Source: Buxus sempervirens (taxonomy: Eukaryota; Streptophyta; Magnoliopsida; Buxales; Buxaceae). From it: DNA of 64,000 bases. Below are positions 44,083 to 54,897 of the stretch, piece by piece. Below the pieces are notes generated by a model. The model saw only the letters and a program-made list of their open reading frames with translations. It did not search any database and was not told the origin of the DNA. Both the position numbers and the translations under genes were made by a program. How positions within the stretch are numbered: the stretch's first letter is position 1; each line of letters opens with the position of its first letter. The stretch spans positions 23,616,858-23,680,857 of the forward strand of contig OX387190.1 of NCBI GenBank assembly GCA_947561395.2, given 5' to 3'.

Positions 44083-44515
44083 AGATGCAGTGGATGTAGC
44101 TTTCTTAAGTTAGAACCAATGGATGTAACTCAACTGAGTAATTGTTTTCTTTATCTTCTACCATTTATGATTTAATTGCAAGACTGGTATATGTGGGAGT
44201 TTCAATAACATTATCCTGAATTTTTCTCCCCTTAATGACATTGTTTGATATTTTGTGATATGATCATGTGTTGTGTGTCGTTTGAACGATTGAGAAGACA
44301 GAAGATGGTGAATAGGTAAACGATTCATTAAAAGCTTGATTTTGAAGAATTTTGGAATTATAAATGTTAAATGTTTTACTTTTCAAACTGAAGATAATAT
44401 CATCCGATTACGATAACTTCAAAAACTTGTTAACCCAAAAAAGTATTACAACCTCGTGTCCGTCGAGGGGAAGACGTGGCCATGAGATACTCTCACGACG
44501 AGCCAATGTTTTTTT
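44083..44515. other. VHA-c 3' UTR and flank
   Basis: Plus-strand downstream region of VHA-c, AT-rich. The 3' UTR probably ends within the first 200-250 bases. No other feature seen. Confidence 0.4.
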
Positions 44516-44848
44516 GGGAAAATTGGGTTTTAGTGATATTTTTCAAATTCAGTCTATTTTTAAATAATTGGTATTCAGTATCATTTTATTATTCATGAAA
44601 AATTTCTTTCAAAAATACCCTCAAAAAGACTTGCAAACCTCACTTGTACCTAAACGAGTGAAAAGGTTTTCAAAGTTTTTTGAGTGCATCTTTGGAAGAA
44701 AGTTTCTATCAATAGTAAAATGACATTAAATCCCAATTATTTGAAAAGCGTATAACTAATTCTTAATTTTCAAGGATTTGCCGATTGAATCTGAATTATT
44801 TTGATGAATTATTTTGAGAAAGTATAATAAAAAAACCAATTCTATCAT
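44516..44848. mobile_element. MITE, copy 1 (GGGAAAATTGGGTTTTAGTG ends)
   Basis: The left end GGGAAAATTGGGTTTTAGTG runs on as ATATTTTTCAAATTC; the right part (TTGAATCTGAATTATTTTGA...) is its diverged inverted complement. The inner sequence matches copy 2 at 45,691-45,987 (CCCTCAAAA-ACTT, GGTACAAG or its relative, TAGTAAAATGA). Long inverted repeats suggest a Mutator-like or similar MITE. Confidence 0.6.
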
Positions 44849-44924
44849 GGTTTTTCCATATGGGGTCCACCTAAAACATTTACAACATTCAAAAAAGACT
44901 GACCATGCTTCACATAGTAGCATT

Positions 44925-45075
44925 TCACGGTCACTTCAGGGAGCAAAACAGGGAAACATGGTAGACAATTTCATTCCCCGTCAAGTTAGGAGAAACGTAT
45001 AAAAAACAAAGAAACATGGCAGACGATTTCATTTCCCGTCAAAGCGTCAAATTAGGAGAAATGTTTGGAAGACAT
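44925..45075. repeat. Direct repeat pair
   Basis: Two copies of a roughly 60-base unit with GAAACATGG(T/C)AGAC(A/G)ATTTCATT(C/T)CCCGTCAA and TTAGGAGAAA.GT. No coding sense. Confidence 0.7.
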
Positions 45076-45199
45076 ATCAAAAACAGAATTATTTTTTTTT
45101 TTTGATCAACACAACTTTGTAGTGTCATATCACAAAGTATTCATAAAGATTTTGATGTTCATTTTCAAAAGTGTGTGTATGAACATGCCTACTTGCACA

Positions 45200-45620
45200 T
45201 GTACATGTATATATATACACATTTTAGGACATATATGATTGCTTATTAAAATTCTTATATTAATATTAATTATATGACATATATACATTCATACATAAAT
45301 ACTAAAGTATAGAGAGGTGCTACGCAATTATTAAAATTCTTATATTAATATTAATATTAATATTTGCGCAAAAAAGAAGAAATATCTACCACACATTATA
45401 GGACGTATATGATTGCTTTTGTGATCATCACGTTTATAAAGTATTAATATAAGGACGTCACTTTTATAAATCAACTTTCACAGTATCCTTATTGATTATT
45501 CATGTAAATAGTCGTTACAAGTAACATTATCTATTTTCTACCACACAAAAAAAAATTTTACATTATCTATATTAATTATAATAACGGGTATTAATATATT
45601 AATTCTCTATAAACATTGCA
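45200..45620. repeat. AT-rich direct repeats
   Basis: ATTAAAATTCTTATATTAATATTAA occurs twice, as does the word ATAGGACNTATATGATTGCTT or its variant. Low-complexity AT-rich DNA without a gene. Confidence 0.5.
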
Positions 45621-45690
45621 AAATCAAACTACGCATCAAAAAAATATGTTGATTCTATTTCAAAAGAATTCATATTCAATCGATCAATTA

Positions 45691-45987
45691 TTGAAAATTG
45701 GGAATTAGTGATACTTTTTTAAAACAATTAGAAATCAGTGTCATTTAATTATTCATAAAGACTTTCTTCCAACAATGCCCTCAAAAGACTTCGAAATCTG
45801 TTCACTCATTTAGGTACAAGCGAGGTTTGCAAGACTTTTAAGGGTAGTTTTGGAAGAAATTCTTCACTAATAGTAAAATGATACTGATTCCTAATTATTT
45901 AAGAAGTATCATTAATTTTTAATTTTATAGAATTGACCGACTGAATCTGAATTATTTTGAAAAATATCACTAAAAACCAAATTTCCC
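45691..45987. mobile_element. MITE, copy 2
   Basis: About 300 bases. The right end reads ATATCACTAAAAACCAAATTTCCC, the inverted complement of the left end of copy 1, and the left end is a diverged form of the same (AAAATTGGGAATTAGTGATA). Same inner sequence as copy 1. Confidence 0.6.
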
Positions 45988-46199
45988 TATTAATCTCCCA
46001 AGAAAATCATCCCCTGCGTCATCAAACAGCAAGGAGGATAAACATGAAGGAGATGAATACAGCTATGAGAAAAATGTATGGAGGAAAAGGAGGAGCAGAT
46101 ATGTTAAATCTGAGAAACATAGCCTAAGATGCTCCACGGAACATTATAATCAGACTTTTTGAGAAGCTTTATGATCACTAAAGAATCTCCTTACAGCAC

Positions 46200-46873
46200 A
46201 ATGTGAGAAAGATGCATAGCCGCTGCCATTTTAATACTTTCCAAAGCCGCAAGGCATTCTACTATAATCACCGATTTGGCATTTCATACTGTAGCAAAGC
46301 CACCAATAATACCTCCCACTGAAATATCTCAGAACGCCACCAGCTGCCGCAAAGTCTTCTGAACTTCTATAAGCACCGTCAAAGTTGATCATCATAGTAG
46401 GATGTTCTGGGCAGATCCATTTAATTTGCTGACCCGGATTATGGACCATCGGATTGTGAGACCAGTGGCAAGTAATTTGGAATCTTGGTGGAGGAGCATG
46501 ATCGCTTTACAGGTTGCTGACACCGAAGGTTGTTCTCCATGAAATAAGATTTGGTTTCTTTATAACCTCATTATCCATCAGAAATTCGCCGAAATCCATA
46601 CTGTTAACAGCACTGTGAGGTACTATTAGAATGGAAAGAAACAAACCCATTGAAAGGAGGAGGCTTGAGGTCCGGCAGATTGAGTGGCACCACCCATCAC
46701 TTGAAGCCAAACCGCCCTGGAGAAGGGGCAGTGCATCCAGAGATGCTCGGTCTTTTCCTGTGCAGCTTGACAAAACACACAAATATCATCAATATTTTGG
46801 AGTCGAGAAGAGAAAAAATGGGAAGTGGGCGGCACTTCCAAAGAAACATTCTAATTCGAGCTGGCATCTTAGA
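46200..46873 (-). mobile_element. L1-type LINE fragment, 3' part (zf-RVT and RNase H)
   Basis: On the minus strand, MPARIRMFLWK is followed by a zf-RVT stretch with CVFCQAAQEKTEHLWMHCPF, and further on by an RNase H-like start, MMINFDGAYRSSEDFAAAGG. Frame changes lie between the pieces, so it is dead. It continues on the far side of the inserted element, at 48,461-48,550. Confidence 0.75.
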
Positions 46874-48460
46874 GGGTGTTTGGTAACATGTTTGAATACA
46901 GTTTTTTGGTTTTTTGAAACATAAAACTGAAAACATGCTTAGTTGAAAAAAATTTCAAACTGTTTTTTAGAAAAACGGTTGAAAAATAACCCGGTTTTTA
47001 GAAACCGAAAAATTCCGTTTCTGAAAACGATGAACCGTATTTTGTGAGATGGAATTTTTGTAATTCTTTTTAATTTATCTCTTCCACAAAATCGACCCCA
47101 AGCTCTGGAACTCTAGCAATGGAGGCGTCTTCTTCCCTTTGAATCAAGCCGATCCCACCCCTTCACAAACAGCGAGAGCAAACTTGCGGGATCCTTGATG
47201 ATAGCCCCTCCATTTGGAGAAGGTAACTACGAACTCCGGCCTCTCATGCTTCTTCTCCTTTGGGAAATCCTTCTGATCCCAAGGAAAGGGTTCCGGCGGC
47301 ATGAACGATCACTCGCATTGGGAATACCAAAATACCTCGAAATAACACGAAAGTTGCCTCTTCCAACGCCCTAATGCAAAATCCTAATTTCTGAATCATG
47401 GAACTCGGAAATTGGAATAATCAACCAAAGCCTATCAAGCACGCAATCTAATGAAAAGAATTGTTTAGAAAGGTACACGTAGAAGATCCCACCATTAGAA
47501 TCCCATCCATAGAAAGATCTGACAGAGCCATTTGCAGATGGATATTTCAAAACAATCGATGAGAAAAAGCCTTTAGATAAGGAGGCATCCAATAATTCCA
47601 GTTCGAAAACCTCCCAAAATCGACAAGGAATAATAAATCAGGAATATTCTTAGTAAAGATCTATTTCGGATATTTGCAGATGGATATTTCAACTGTGCAA
47701 GACTCAACTCAACAAATAATTCGTAAACAAAGAGAGAGAAAGAGGGTTCATCCATTTTAATTGCTGGGCGTTGCTCGGACGGACAAGAGAAGGGAAACTA
47801 GTTGAAGTTACAGCTACAAGGTCTCTGGTCGTGAAAGTGATTTGACTGAGAAAAAACCGAAGGTGGGCCATTTTTTCTTGCTTGTAGTGTCACTGCTGCT
47901 TATCTCGCGTGGTCTCGTCGTGATCTTTTTGTTTGGTGGGACCACCTCTTGTGTATTAGACGGTCTATGGTCGTTGAGGGACGACCTCCTATGTGACCGG
48001 TCGCCGATTTTTCAGTCTGCATGGTTGCTTATTGGGTTGGGCCGGCACAGGCACAGACAGCAGAGCTTAGCACGCTTAAAGTGTGCCCATGCCCAGGGGC
48101 CCGATCACACATCCTGTTAAGGCACGGCCCACCAGGCACGCCGACCCAGCTAGCACGTGAGGCCAGTTGGGTCGTGCTCGCGTGCTGGCATGCAAACGGC
48201 TAGCGATTTTCATAGCAAATTTGTTTAGTTCAATAGACTTGCAGGTTGTATAACAATGCATATTTGTTTATTTTGAAAACTTGAATCGTTTTTTTATCAA
48301 TTGTTACCAAACAGGTTTCTTGTCACCTGTTTTCAAAAATCCTAAGAAACAGTGATTGTTACCAAACAAATTTCTTGTCACTTGTTTTTAAAAACCCAAA
48401 AATAATTGAAACTGTTTTTAGTTTTCGAACTGTTTTTAAAATAAACGTTACCAAATGGCC
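46874..48460. mobile_element. hAT-like non-autonomous element, 1.59 kb, inside the L1
   Basis: The ends are inverted repeats: GGGTGTTTGGTAAC at the left, and GGCCATTTGGTAAC as the complement of the right end. TCTTAGA flanks both sides (46,867-46,873 and 48,461-48,467). Subterminal regions are full of AGTTTC/GAAACAGTTTT-like words on both sides, as in hAT MITEs. A second set of near-terminal words (TTGTTACCAAACA) occurs twice at about 48,298 and 48,357, which hints at nesting. The middle (about 47,100-48,200) has no transposase and includes a GC-rich stretch with GGGCCGGCAC/GGCACGGCCC words. Confidence 0.65.
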
Positions 48461-48560
48461 TCTTAGATGCCAAAGCTTCAACCAAGTAGGATTTTGATCT
48501 TGAGAATTTAAACCAAGGATCAAACGATAAGCAGAAGACACAAAGAACATAACGGACGAA
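48461..48560 (-). mobile_element. L1 LINE fragment, upstream part
   Basis: The minus-strand reading FFVSSAYRLI...NPTWLKLWHLR is the segment that precedes the zf-RVT motif in L1 LINEs. It belongs with 46,200-46,873. Confidence 0.65.
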
Positions 48561-50192
48561 GTTAACGCCCGGGTAGTGTCTTATATCAGTTTCTGAGGCA
48601 GGAGAAATGGGAGTAGAAGAGATTTTTTTCCCAATCGAAGCCTCACAGAAATGATTTATAAGTTGGGAATTCTATTGCCCAGTATCACAATTGATCAGCT
48701 AACTCACCTTTGAGAGATTGAAACTGCTGCCTTGATTTTTCTGAATGTCAAACGGTATTCTACATCCCTGAAACCAACCTATCCGTTAGAATGTTAATAT
48801 TAGTGCTAGTAGCCACTGTCCATGAACTTCCCTGGGTCAACCTATCTTTTATTTTCTTTAATTTCTCCAGCCATAGGATTTATTGATCTCGAAAGGTGCC
48901 TCCATGAGATCTGAATCTGGAAAATAAGCATTCTTCATAAATTTGCCCCATAGTCCTTTGCTTCTCTATTCTTTCTTCCTTTCTTTCTCTCGTTTGCACC
49001 CAAAACTACATTGACTTCTTTGAATCTTCTGGTAAAGTATCTCTATTCTATTCTTTCATATTTTCTTATGTTGTGTTGGGATGACAACAAAATTTAACAT
49101 ACATGTTTAAGAAAAATATTAGAATGTAAGCAATGAGCTCCCGCTTTTCTCATAACGCGTGTTTATACTTTTGTAATGATTGAGCCCAAAAAAAAAGGTG
49201 CTATTTTATAAATGATGAAATCTTATAGATTATTGACCGGACATTTTTTGTCCAAAGAGCTTCTTTCTTTTGTTCATATGGATTTCTATATATTATTTTG
49301 TTATTACAATATGTACCTTAGGCCCAACAAACTTGATCCTGTTTAAACTGGGCTTGGGCTTGAATTCAAGGTCATAGGCTTACTTGGCTTAGTTTTTAAA
49401 AGCTTGAAATTATTAAGGCTGGGCATGGTATAGGCGAAGGTTTTGAGTTTCAGTGCCGATGGGCGTGTCGATCCATGAAAAAATCGGCATGCCGGAAAAA
49501 TGAAAAGGCAAAAAATTTTGATTTTTTTTATTCTGTTGAAATTTCGCCGACACGTCGTTAAAAATCGCTAATGAAAATTAAAAAAAAATCAATTTTTTCT
49601 CTCTTTATTGCCTGTTTCACCCGTTTCGATCCATTTCGCTCGACACGCTGCAAAAAATTGCCAGCGATGCAATTGAGTGATTTTTTTCCTATCGAAACGC
49701 ATCGTTACTTTAAAAAAAAAACGAAATTTCCTGAAACTGTAAACGCTGGTATAGGCATATGAAAGTCCGGCCTATCTAGGCATGGCCCGGTTTTGAATGT
49801 CATTGCATGTGTGAAACTAGTTTAATGTTTATATGACTATGTTAAATTAGCTTTTTCTTATTCATTTTATGATTTTTATGGTAGTTTTCTCACTTAATTT
49901 ATTGAAATATAAGTATAAGAAACCTTTACAAGTACAAATATTTCAAGGGGTTTTCTAATAAAATTGGAAAAAATTATAAAAAAAAGCTTAACCAAGTTGG
50001 ACTTGGGCTTATGTTTTTATTTTAGGGCGGGCTTGGGTCTGAGTGTGATGCCCGAAAACTAGGCCAAGTTGAGCTTGGGCAAGCCCTATAGTGCTGATGT
50101 ACATTGTTAAGCCTAACGATAGTGAAGGACCAAAAAAGATGTAGAAAACTGTGTTTTGCTAATACGCGTGTACAACACATTGGCTTCTGAAC
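48561..50192. other. Intergenic stretch without recognised gene
   Basis: AT-rich. Near 49,440-49,640 there are CATGCCGG and TTTCGCCGACA words like those at 5,215-5,480. The frames seen here are short and carry no domain I recognise. Confidence 0.4.
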
Positions 50193-51894
50193 TAGAGCTG
50201 TAAGTTTTGCTCGGCTCGCCCTAAGCCTGCCCAACCCAACCCGAATAATAGCCTGATCTAAGGTTTTATTTTGGGTTTGGGTTTGGGTTGGGCTTGATTT
50301 TAGGCCCGAATTTGAGTTTGGGTTGGGCTTGGCTTTGCACCTCATAGCTCGAAAAACCCAAAAAGCCTGAACTATATAAAACCAAGGTTAAATAACTTAC
50401 CGCAATCCCCATCTTCTTCCTAAGTTCTTTCAAACTCTAAGCCCTTCCTCTCTATTTTTCCAATCAATTCCCTAGTAGATAAGGTTCTATAGAATTGAGT
50501 TTAAAGCTTCAAATCTAGAACCTTTTCAAGATTTAGGAAAGTTGATAATGTTGACCTTTGTATGTAAAACCCCAGAATTTTAGGAAATTAAATAATTAAA
50601 TAAAATAAATTGAGGTATTGTTAATTTTTGCAGAGAATGGGAACCAGGGTCAACCCAGAGATGTTACAGTTTGTATTTTAGTTTTAATATAATTATTATT
50701 ATGATATTGTACTAAGTACTTGATTATAAAAGAAAATAATAATAATAATAAAATAGAAATATTTTTTAAGTAGGCCGAAATCTGCATGAAAGGAGTGTGG
50801 TCGACTAAGACCAATTTTTATTGAGAGTTAGTATATTGGTTTGAAGGGTAAGACAGTAAAAGGAGGGTTATTAGGATTAGTATGTTGTCTTGGGCAAAAG
50901 TGTAAATAAAAAAATATATAATGAAACAAATCCACGACTGTTGCTATTCACGTTCAAAGAAAAGAAGAAGACGAGAACAGCCGCCCATCCTTTCTCTCCC
51001 TTTCGGCCGTAGATTTTCGTGCGTTTGTTGCTTAGATCAAAAGGAGAAGGAGGAGTGATTTCATGTGAGTTTAAGGTAAGAGGAATAAACCAAACCATGA
51101 TCATTACGTTTGGTTTCGAGTTTATGAAGATCTGAAAATATATTCTTTGATTCAAATAATGAAGGAGTTGCTTAGTTCGTGGGAGTTGCAAGAGGTGGAT
51201 TTTCGGATTGTTTGGAGAAGGATATAATCTAAGGAGAGAAGTAAGTAGTCCCTTCAACTTGCATAAAACAAATTTCGTCGTTTATTTGAAGAATGTGATT
51301 AGTCGTGTGTTTACTGGCTGTTTGTGAATGATCTTGTGTGTAAATGCTTAGTTTCAATGTTTGTGATTATTTGGAAGGGTTTAGAATGATTTGATGATAA
51401 ATTCCTAGGATTAGAAAAGATTTTTGAAGTGCATATTGTAGGTTGCAGTTTCTTACAGATTTTGCCCAAACATGTTTTTCATGGATGATCTTGACTTATT
51501 TGAACTGTAAATAAGGTTTTATTTGTACTAAACTATTCTAAAAAGTCTATATGATGATTTCAAATGATTTCAAAATGGTTTGTTGCATTGGATGAAGAGA
51601 ATTGAATTTTTTTTATGAATTACGCAATTTTTTAGAAATTTCAGAAAATTGTGATTTTAAATGGACACGCCTGGTTCACTGCTCGAGCGCCCTAGCAGGC
51701 GGTGAGTGATAACCCCAGGGCGCTCGAGCGCTATCGAAGGTGCCCCACCTATGTTTTTTTAAAATTCCAAAACCCTAATGTCAACAAATTTTAGAAACCG
51801 AACGCCCGATCTGTCGCTCGAGCGTTGACTTGAGTGACCAACTTTTAAAAGCAAGTTTTCAACTGCCGCCCGCAGGAGCGCCCGACGTCTCTCC

Positions 51895-52623
51895 CGAACC
51901 CAACCCGAACTCGAGAAATAATTTTAGGGTTGGGTTTGGGTTCAAGCAATTTGGGTTTAGGGTGGGCCAAGTTGAGTTTGGGCTAATTAATTTTAGATTG
52001 GGTTGAGCCTGAACTCATCAAACCCCAGCCCAACCTGCCCAACTTACAGTTCTATTCTGGACAGGTGACGCTCATCCATATATGTCATCTATAGTAGGCT
52101 TAGCAACAAGAAGTAGGGATGGCAATGGGATGGGTTAAACGGGTAACCTAACCCGCCCCGCCCCTAATGGTCAGGGTTTGGTATGCCTAAAATAGGGTTA
52201 GGGATGGCTTCAGGTTTAGCTCAACTTGCCACGACACCTACCTCGAACCCATCCTTCATATATTAAACTATTATTTCTATATGCTTTAAATATTATTTTC
52301 ACATATACTATACATAAAAATACATATTTTATTCGTAAATATGTTACTAACCTATATACTCTATTTAAATAAACACTTTTTTTTTGCATTTTGATACTTT
52401 AATAGGGTCTTTCTAGCCTGTCCCATCATCAACCCAATAGGGGTGGGTTAGGGTTTGATATTGGATGAACTCATTTAAGTGCAGGTTCTGATTCAATAAA
52501 GCCCGTCCCTTTGCCATCCCTAAAGAAGCAAAACAACTATTTTCACTTTCTTTCTTTTTTTCTCTATAGTAATCTTCACAGCCAGAATCTAAGGAGAAGG
52601 ACTCATCTAATGAGTTTCATGGC
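51895..52623. repeat. Duplicated block, copy 1 (inside the solo LTR)
   Basis: About 730 bases nearly repeated at 53,730-54,443. The block joins the right end of the hAT-like element, ordinary flanking DNA (GCTTAGCAACAAGAAG), a 409-bp MITE and more flanking DNA up to ACTCATCTAATGAG. Confidence 0.85.
52114..52522. mobile_element. hAT-type MITE (TAGGGATGGCAA ends), copy 1
   Basis: 409 bases with ends TAGGGATGGCAA...TTTGCCATCCCTA, flanked by AAGAAG-like bases on both sides. The ends match a very common plant MITE type. No coding capacity. Confidence 0.75.
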
Positions 52624-53729
52624 TATTATGTGACATATGTCTACTACTTGGTTTTGATTTGTCACTGTTGAGTGGGCTTAGCTCTTACACGGATCTATAG
52701 AGTAGCTAGTAAGTGAAAATTTTTCTAGAGTGGTTTGAATTCTGTGTCATAGACACTCCATCATTTCGAGGATGGTACTGCTCCGGTATCAGTCAGTTGC
52801 TATGTTATCCACTCCGGTATTGGTTGGACCGTAGATGCTAATTCACTCCGATATCGGTTGAGTACTTCCGTTGGGTGTCGAATAGCCTGTCTGGTATCGG
52901 TTGGTCCATCTGAAAATCGGTTATGTAGCATATTATCATAGTCTATGATCTATCTCTGGTTTCCTATTTCATGAGTCCTGCAAGACTATTTGTATGATTG
53001 TATCATGTTATATTTCACTGTGTTTGAATCTATCTTGGTTAGCTTGATTAATTGTTTGCATATTTGAATTGTTAAAGTTTATATTTTTGCATGAATACTT
53101 ATTGAGATGTTGTTTCTCACATTATCGTTTTATTGGATTTGTTTTTAGATATTTCGGGAGAGGACGGTGCTGGGTTAGATACGTAGGGGGACTACTCTGA
53201 TTATCAGGAAGAGGATTTTTATTTACCTGTGTAGGTTCAAGAGATTATGTCTTTTATTTGATCTAGATTATTGTGATGGATGTATTGGATTATTTTATTT
53301 AGTTGACCCTATCCAGATTGGAATTTGATGGTTAATATTTCGGATGATAGTATTTTTCAATCCATGCACATTTGAGGATATTATTATTATTGTCGCACTC
53401 TGATTATGAAAAGGAATTTATTTTGTCTGATTTAGCATATCTGGGCCTTTTCTAATGTTCAGGGTTTGGGTTTATGATTCTTAAATAAACTTGGATCCGG
53501 GGCGTTACATTGTATGGATAATGACTTGAAATTTACAAAGGACCACATTGTCAGTAAGTATTTTTTTCATAATGTTGAATGTGTCTTATAATTTGGTCAA
53601 TAAATCTTAGAAATGTTATAATTTAAAAACTCAATTTTTTGCTTTCCTATACTAAAAACATTATAGACTTGTTGTTTTGCTATTATAATTCATTATATCC
53701 TTGATAGATCCCATTAATTTGGGCCAACT

Positions 53730-54443
53730 CGAACCCAGCCTGAACTCGAGAAATAATGTTAGGGTTGGGTTTGGGTTCAAGTAGTTTGGGTTTAGGGCGG
53801 GCCAAGTTGATTTTAGAATGGGTTGAGCCCGAACTCATCAAACCTCAGCCCAACCCGCCCTACTTACAGTTCTATTTTGGACAGGTGACGTTCATCCATA
53901 TATGTCATCTATAGTAGGCTTAGCAACAAGAAGTAGGGATGGCAATGGGGTGGGTTAAATGGGTAACCTAACCCACCCTGCCCCTAATGGTCAGGGTTTG
54001 GTATGCCTAAAATCGGGTTAGGGACGGCTTCGGGTTTAGCTCAACCTGCCACGACACCTACCTCGAACCCATCCTTCATATATTAAACTATTATTTCTAT
54101 ATGCTTTAAATATTATTTTCACATATACTATACATAAAAATACATATTTTATTAATAAATATGTTACTAACCTATATACTCTATTTAAATAAACACTTTT
54201 TTTTTGCATTTTGATACTCTAACAGGGTCATTCCTGCCTGTCCCATCATCAACCCGATAGGGGTGGGTTAGGGTTTGATATTGGATGAACTCATTTAAGG
54301 GCAGGTTCCGATTCAATAAAGCCCGTCCCTTTGCCATCCCTAAAGAAACAAAACAACTATTTTCACTTTCTTTCTTTTTTTCTCTATAATAATCTTCACA
54401 GCCATAAGCTAAGGAGAGGGACTCATCTAATGAGCTCCATGGT
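53730..54443. repeat. Duplicated block, copy 2
   Basis: Partner of 51,895-52,623. This copy sits where the hAT-like element's own right end is expected, so it is likely the original. A 15-base difference and scattered substitutions separate the two. Confidence 0.85.
53934..54342. mobile_element. hAT-type MITE (TAGGGATGGCAA ends), copy 2
   Basis: 409 bases, same ends and same flanks as copy 1. The shared flanks show that the two copies arose by the block duplication and not by two insertions. Confidence 0.75.
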
Positions 54444-54897
54444 ACTTACGGTTGCATGCCCCTGTCAATCGGGACCGTACCATAGGCTTTCAGCACCAGG
54501 GGGACAGCATTCGAAGCCAAGCAACTCTTGATACCATGGGTTTTGCTGTCTAATTAACTGAAGCAACGGCCGGTAACAAGTCATTCCAACGGTCCAACCG
54601 ACGCACAAGCTTTCTACATTTGCTCGAATCCCGATACTCAGAAACTTCTCAGCAATCAGCACCAAGCCACCAAGCCCTCTGCTTTTTTATTTACAGAAAA
54701 ACACGCAGTCGCGCTGCAATTATACTCCGTATAAAGCTACCAAACCAAGCCTGTCCTTCTCACCGCCGCCCCCACATAAGGAAATCAAACCCTTTCTCGC
54801 ACCGGGTTTAGGGTTTTTCTTCTTCTTGAAACGCTTGTTTTATTTTTTCGAGGGAGGAATTAAGGGAAGTGAGCAGAGGACTTGAGCGAGGAAAGCT
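54444..54897 (+). promoter_or_regulatory. Importin beta-4 promoter and 5' UTR
   Basis: A TATAAAG stretch at 54,730-54,736 may be the TATA box. A telo-box-like TTTAGGGTTTTT lies near 54,807-54,818, then a pyrimidine-rich stretch typical of plant leaders, about 80 bases before the ATG at 54,898. Confidence 0.45.

Larger units (their letters stand above)
50563..53509 (+). mobile_element. Solo LTR of a gypsy-type retrotransposon
   Basis: It begins TGTAAAACCCC and ends GGGGCGTTACA, ends typical of plant gypsy LTRs. The 5-bp repeat TTGTA flanks it (50,558-50,562 and 53,510-53,514). No internal retrotransposon genes are present, so it is a solo LTR left by LTR-LTR recombination. It is lengthened by a 0.73-kb block at 51,895-52,623 that is also found outside it. 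An old fossil. Confidence 0.75.
50193..53874. mobile_element. hAT-like element interrupted by a solo LTR
   Basis: The left end TAGAGCTGTAAGT and the right end (complement TAGAACTGTAAGT) are inverted repeats, each followed by GGGTTGGGCT/AGCCCAACCC-rich subterminal DNA. Flanking octamers TTCTGAAC and TTTTGGAC could be a diverged 8-bp target duplication. Without the solo LTR at 50,563-53,509 it would be about 730 bases, a MITE size. Confidence 0.55.

Noticed and set aside
47842-48261. Frames in the GC-rich core of the hAT-like element
   Set aside because: Both strands are open for similar lengths and no domain is recognised; GC-rich composition explains them.
54331-54811. Short frames just upstream of importin beta-4
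   Set aside because: They lie in promoter/5' UTR DNA and overlap a MITE end; no domain or conserved start context.
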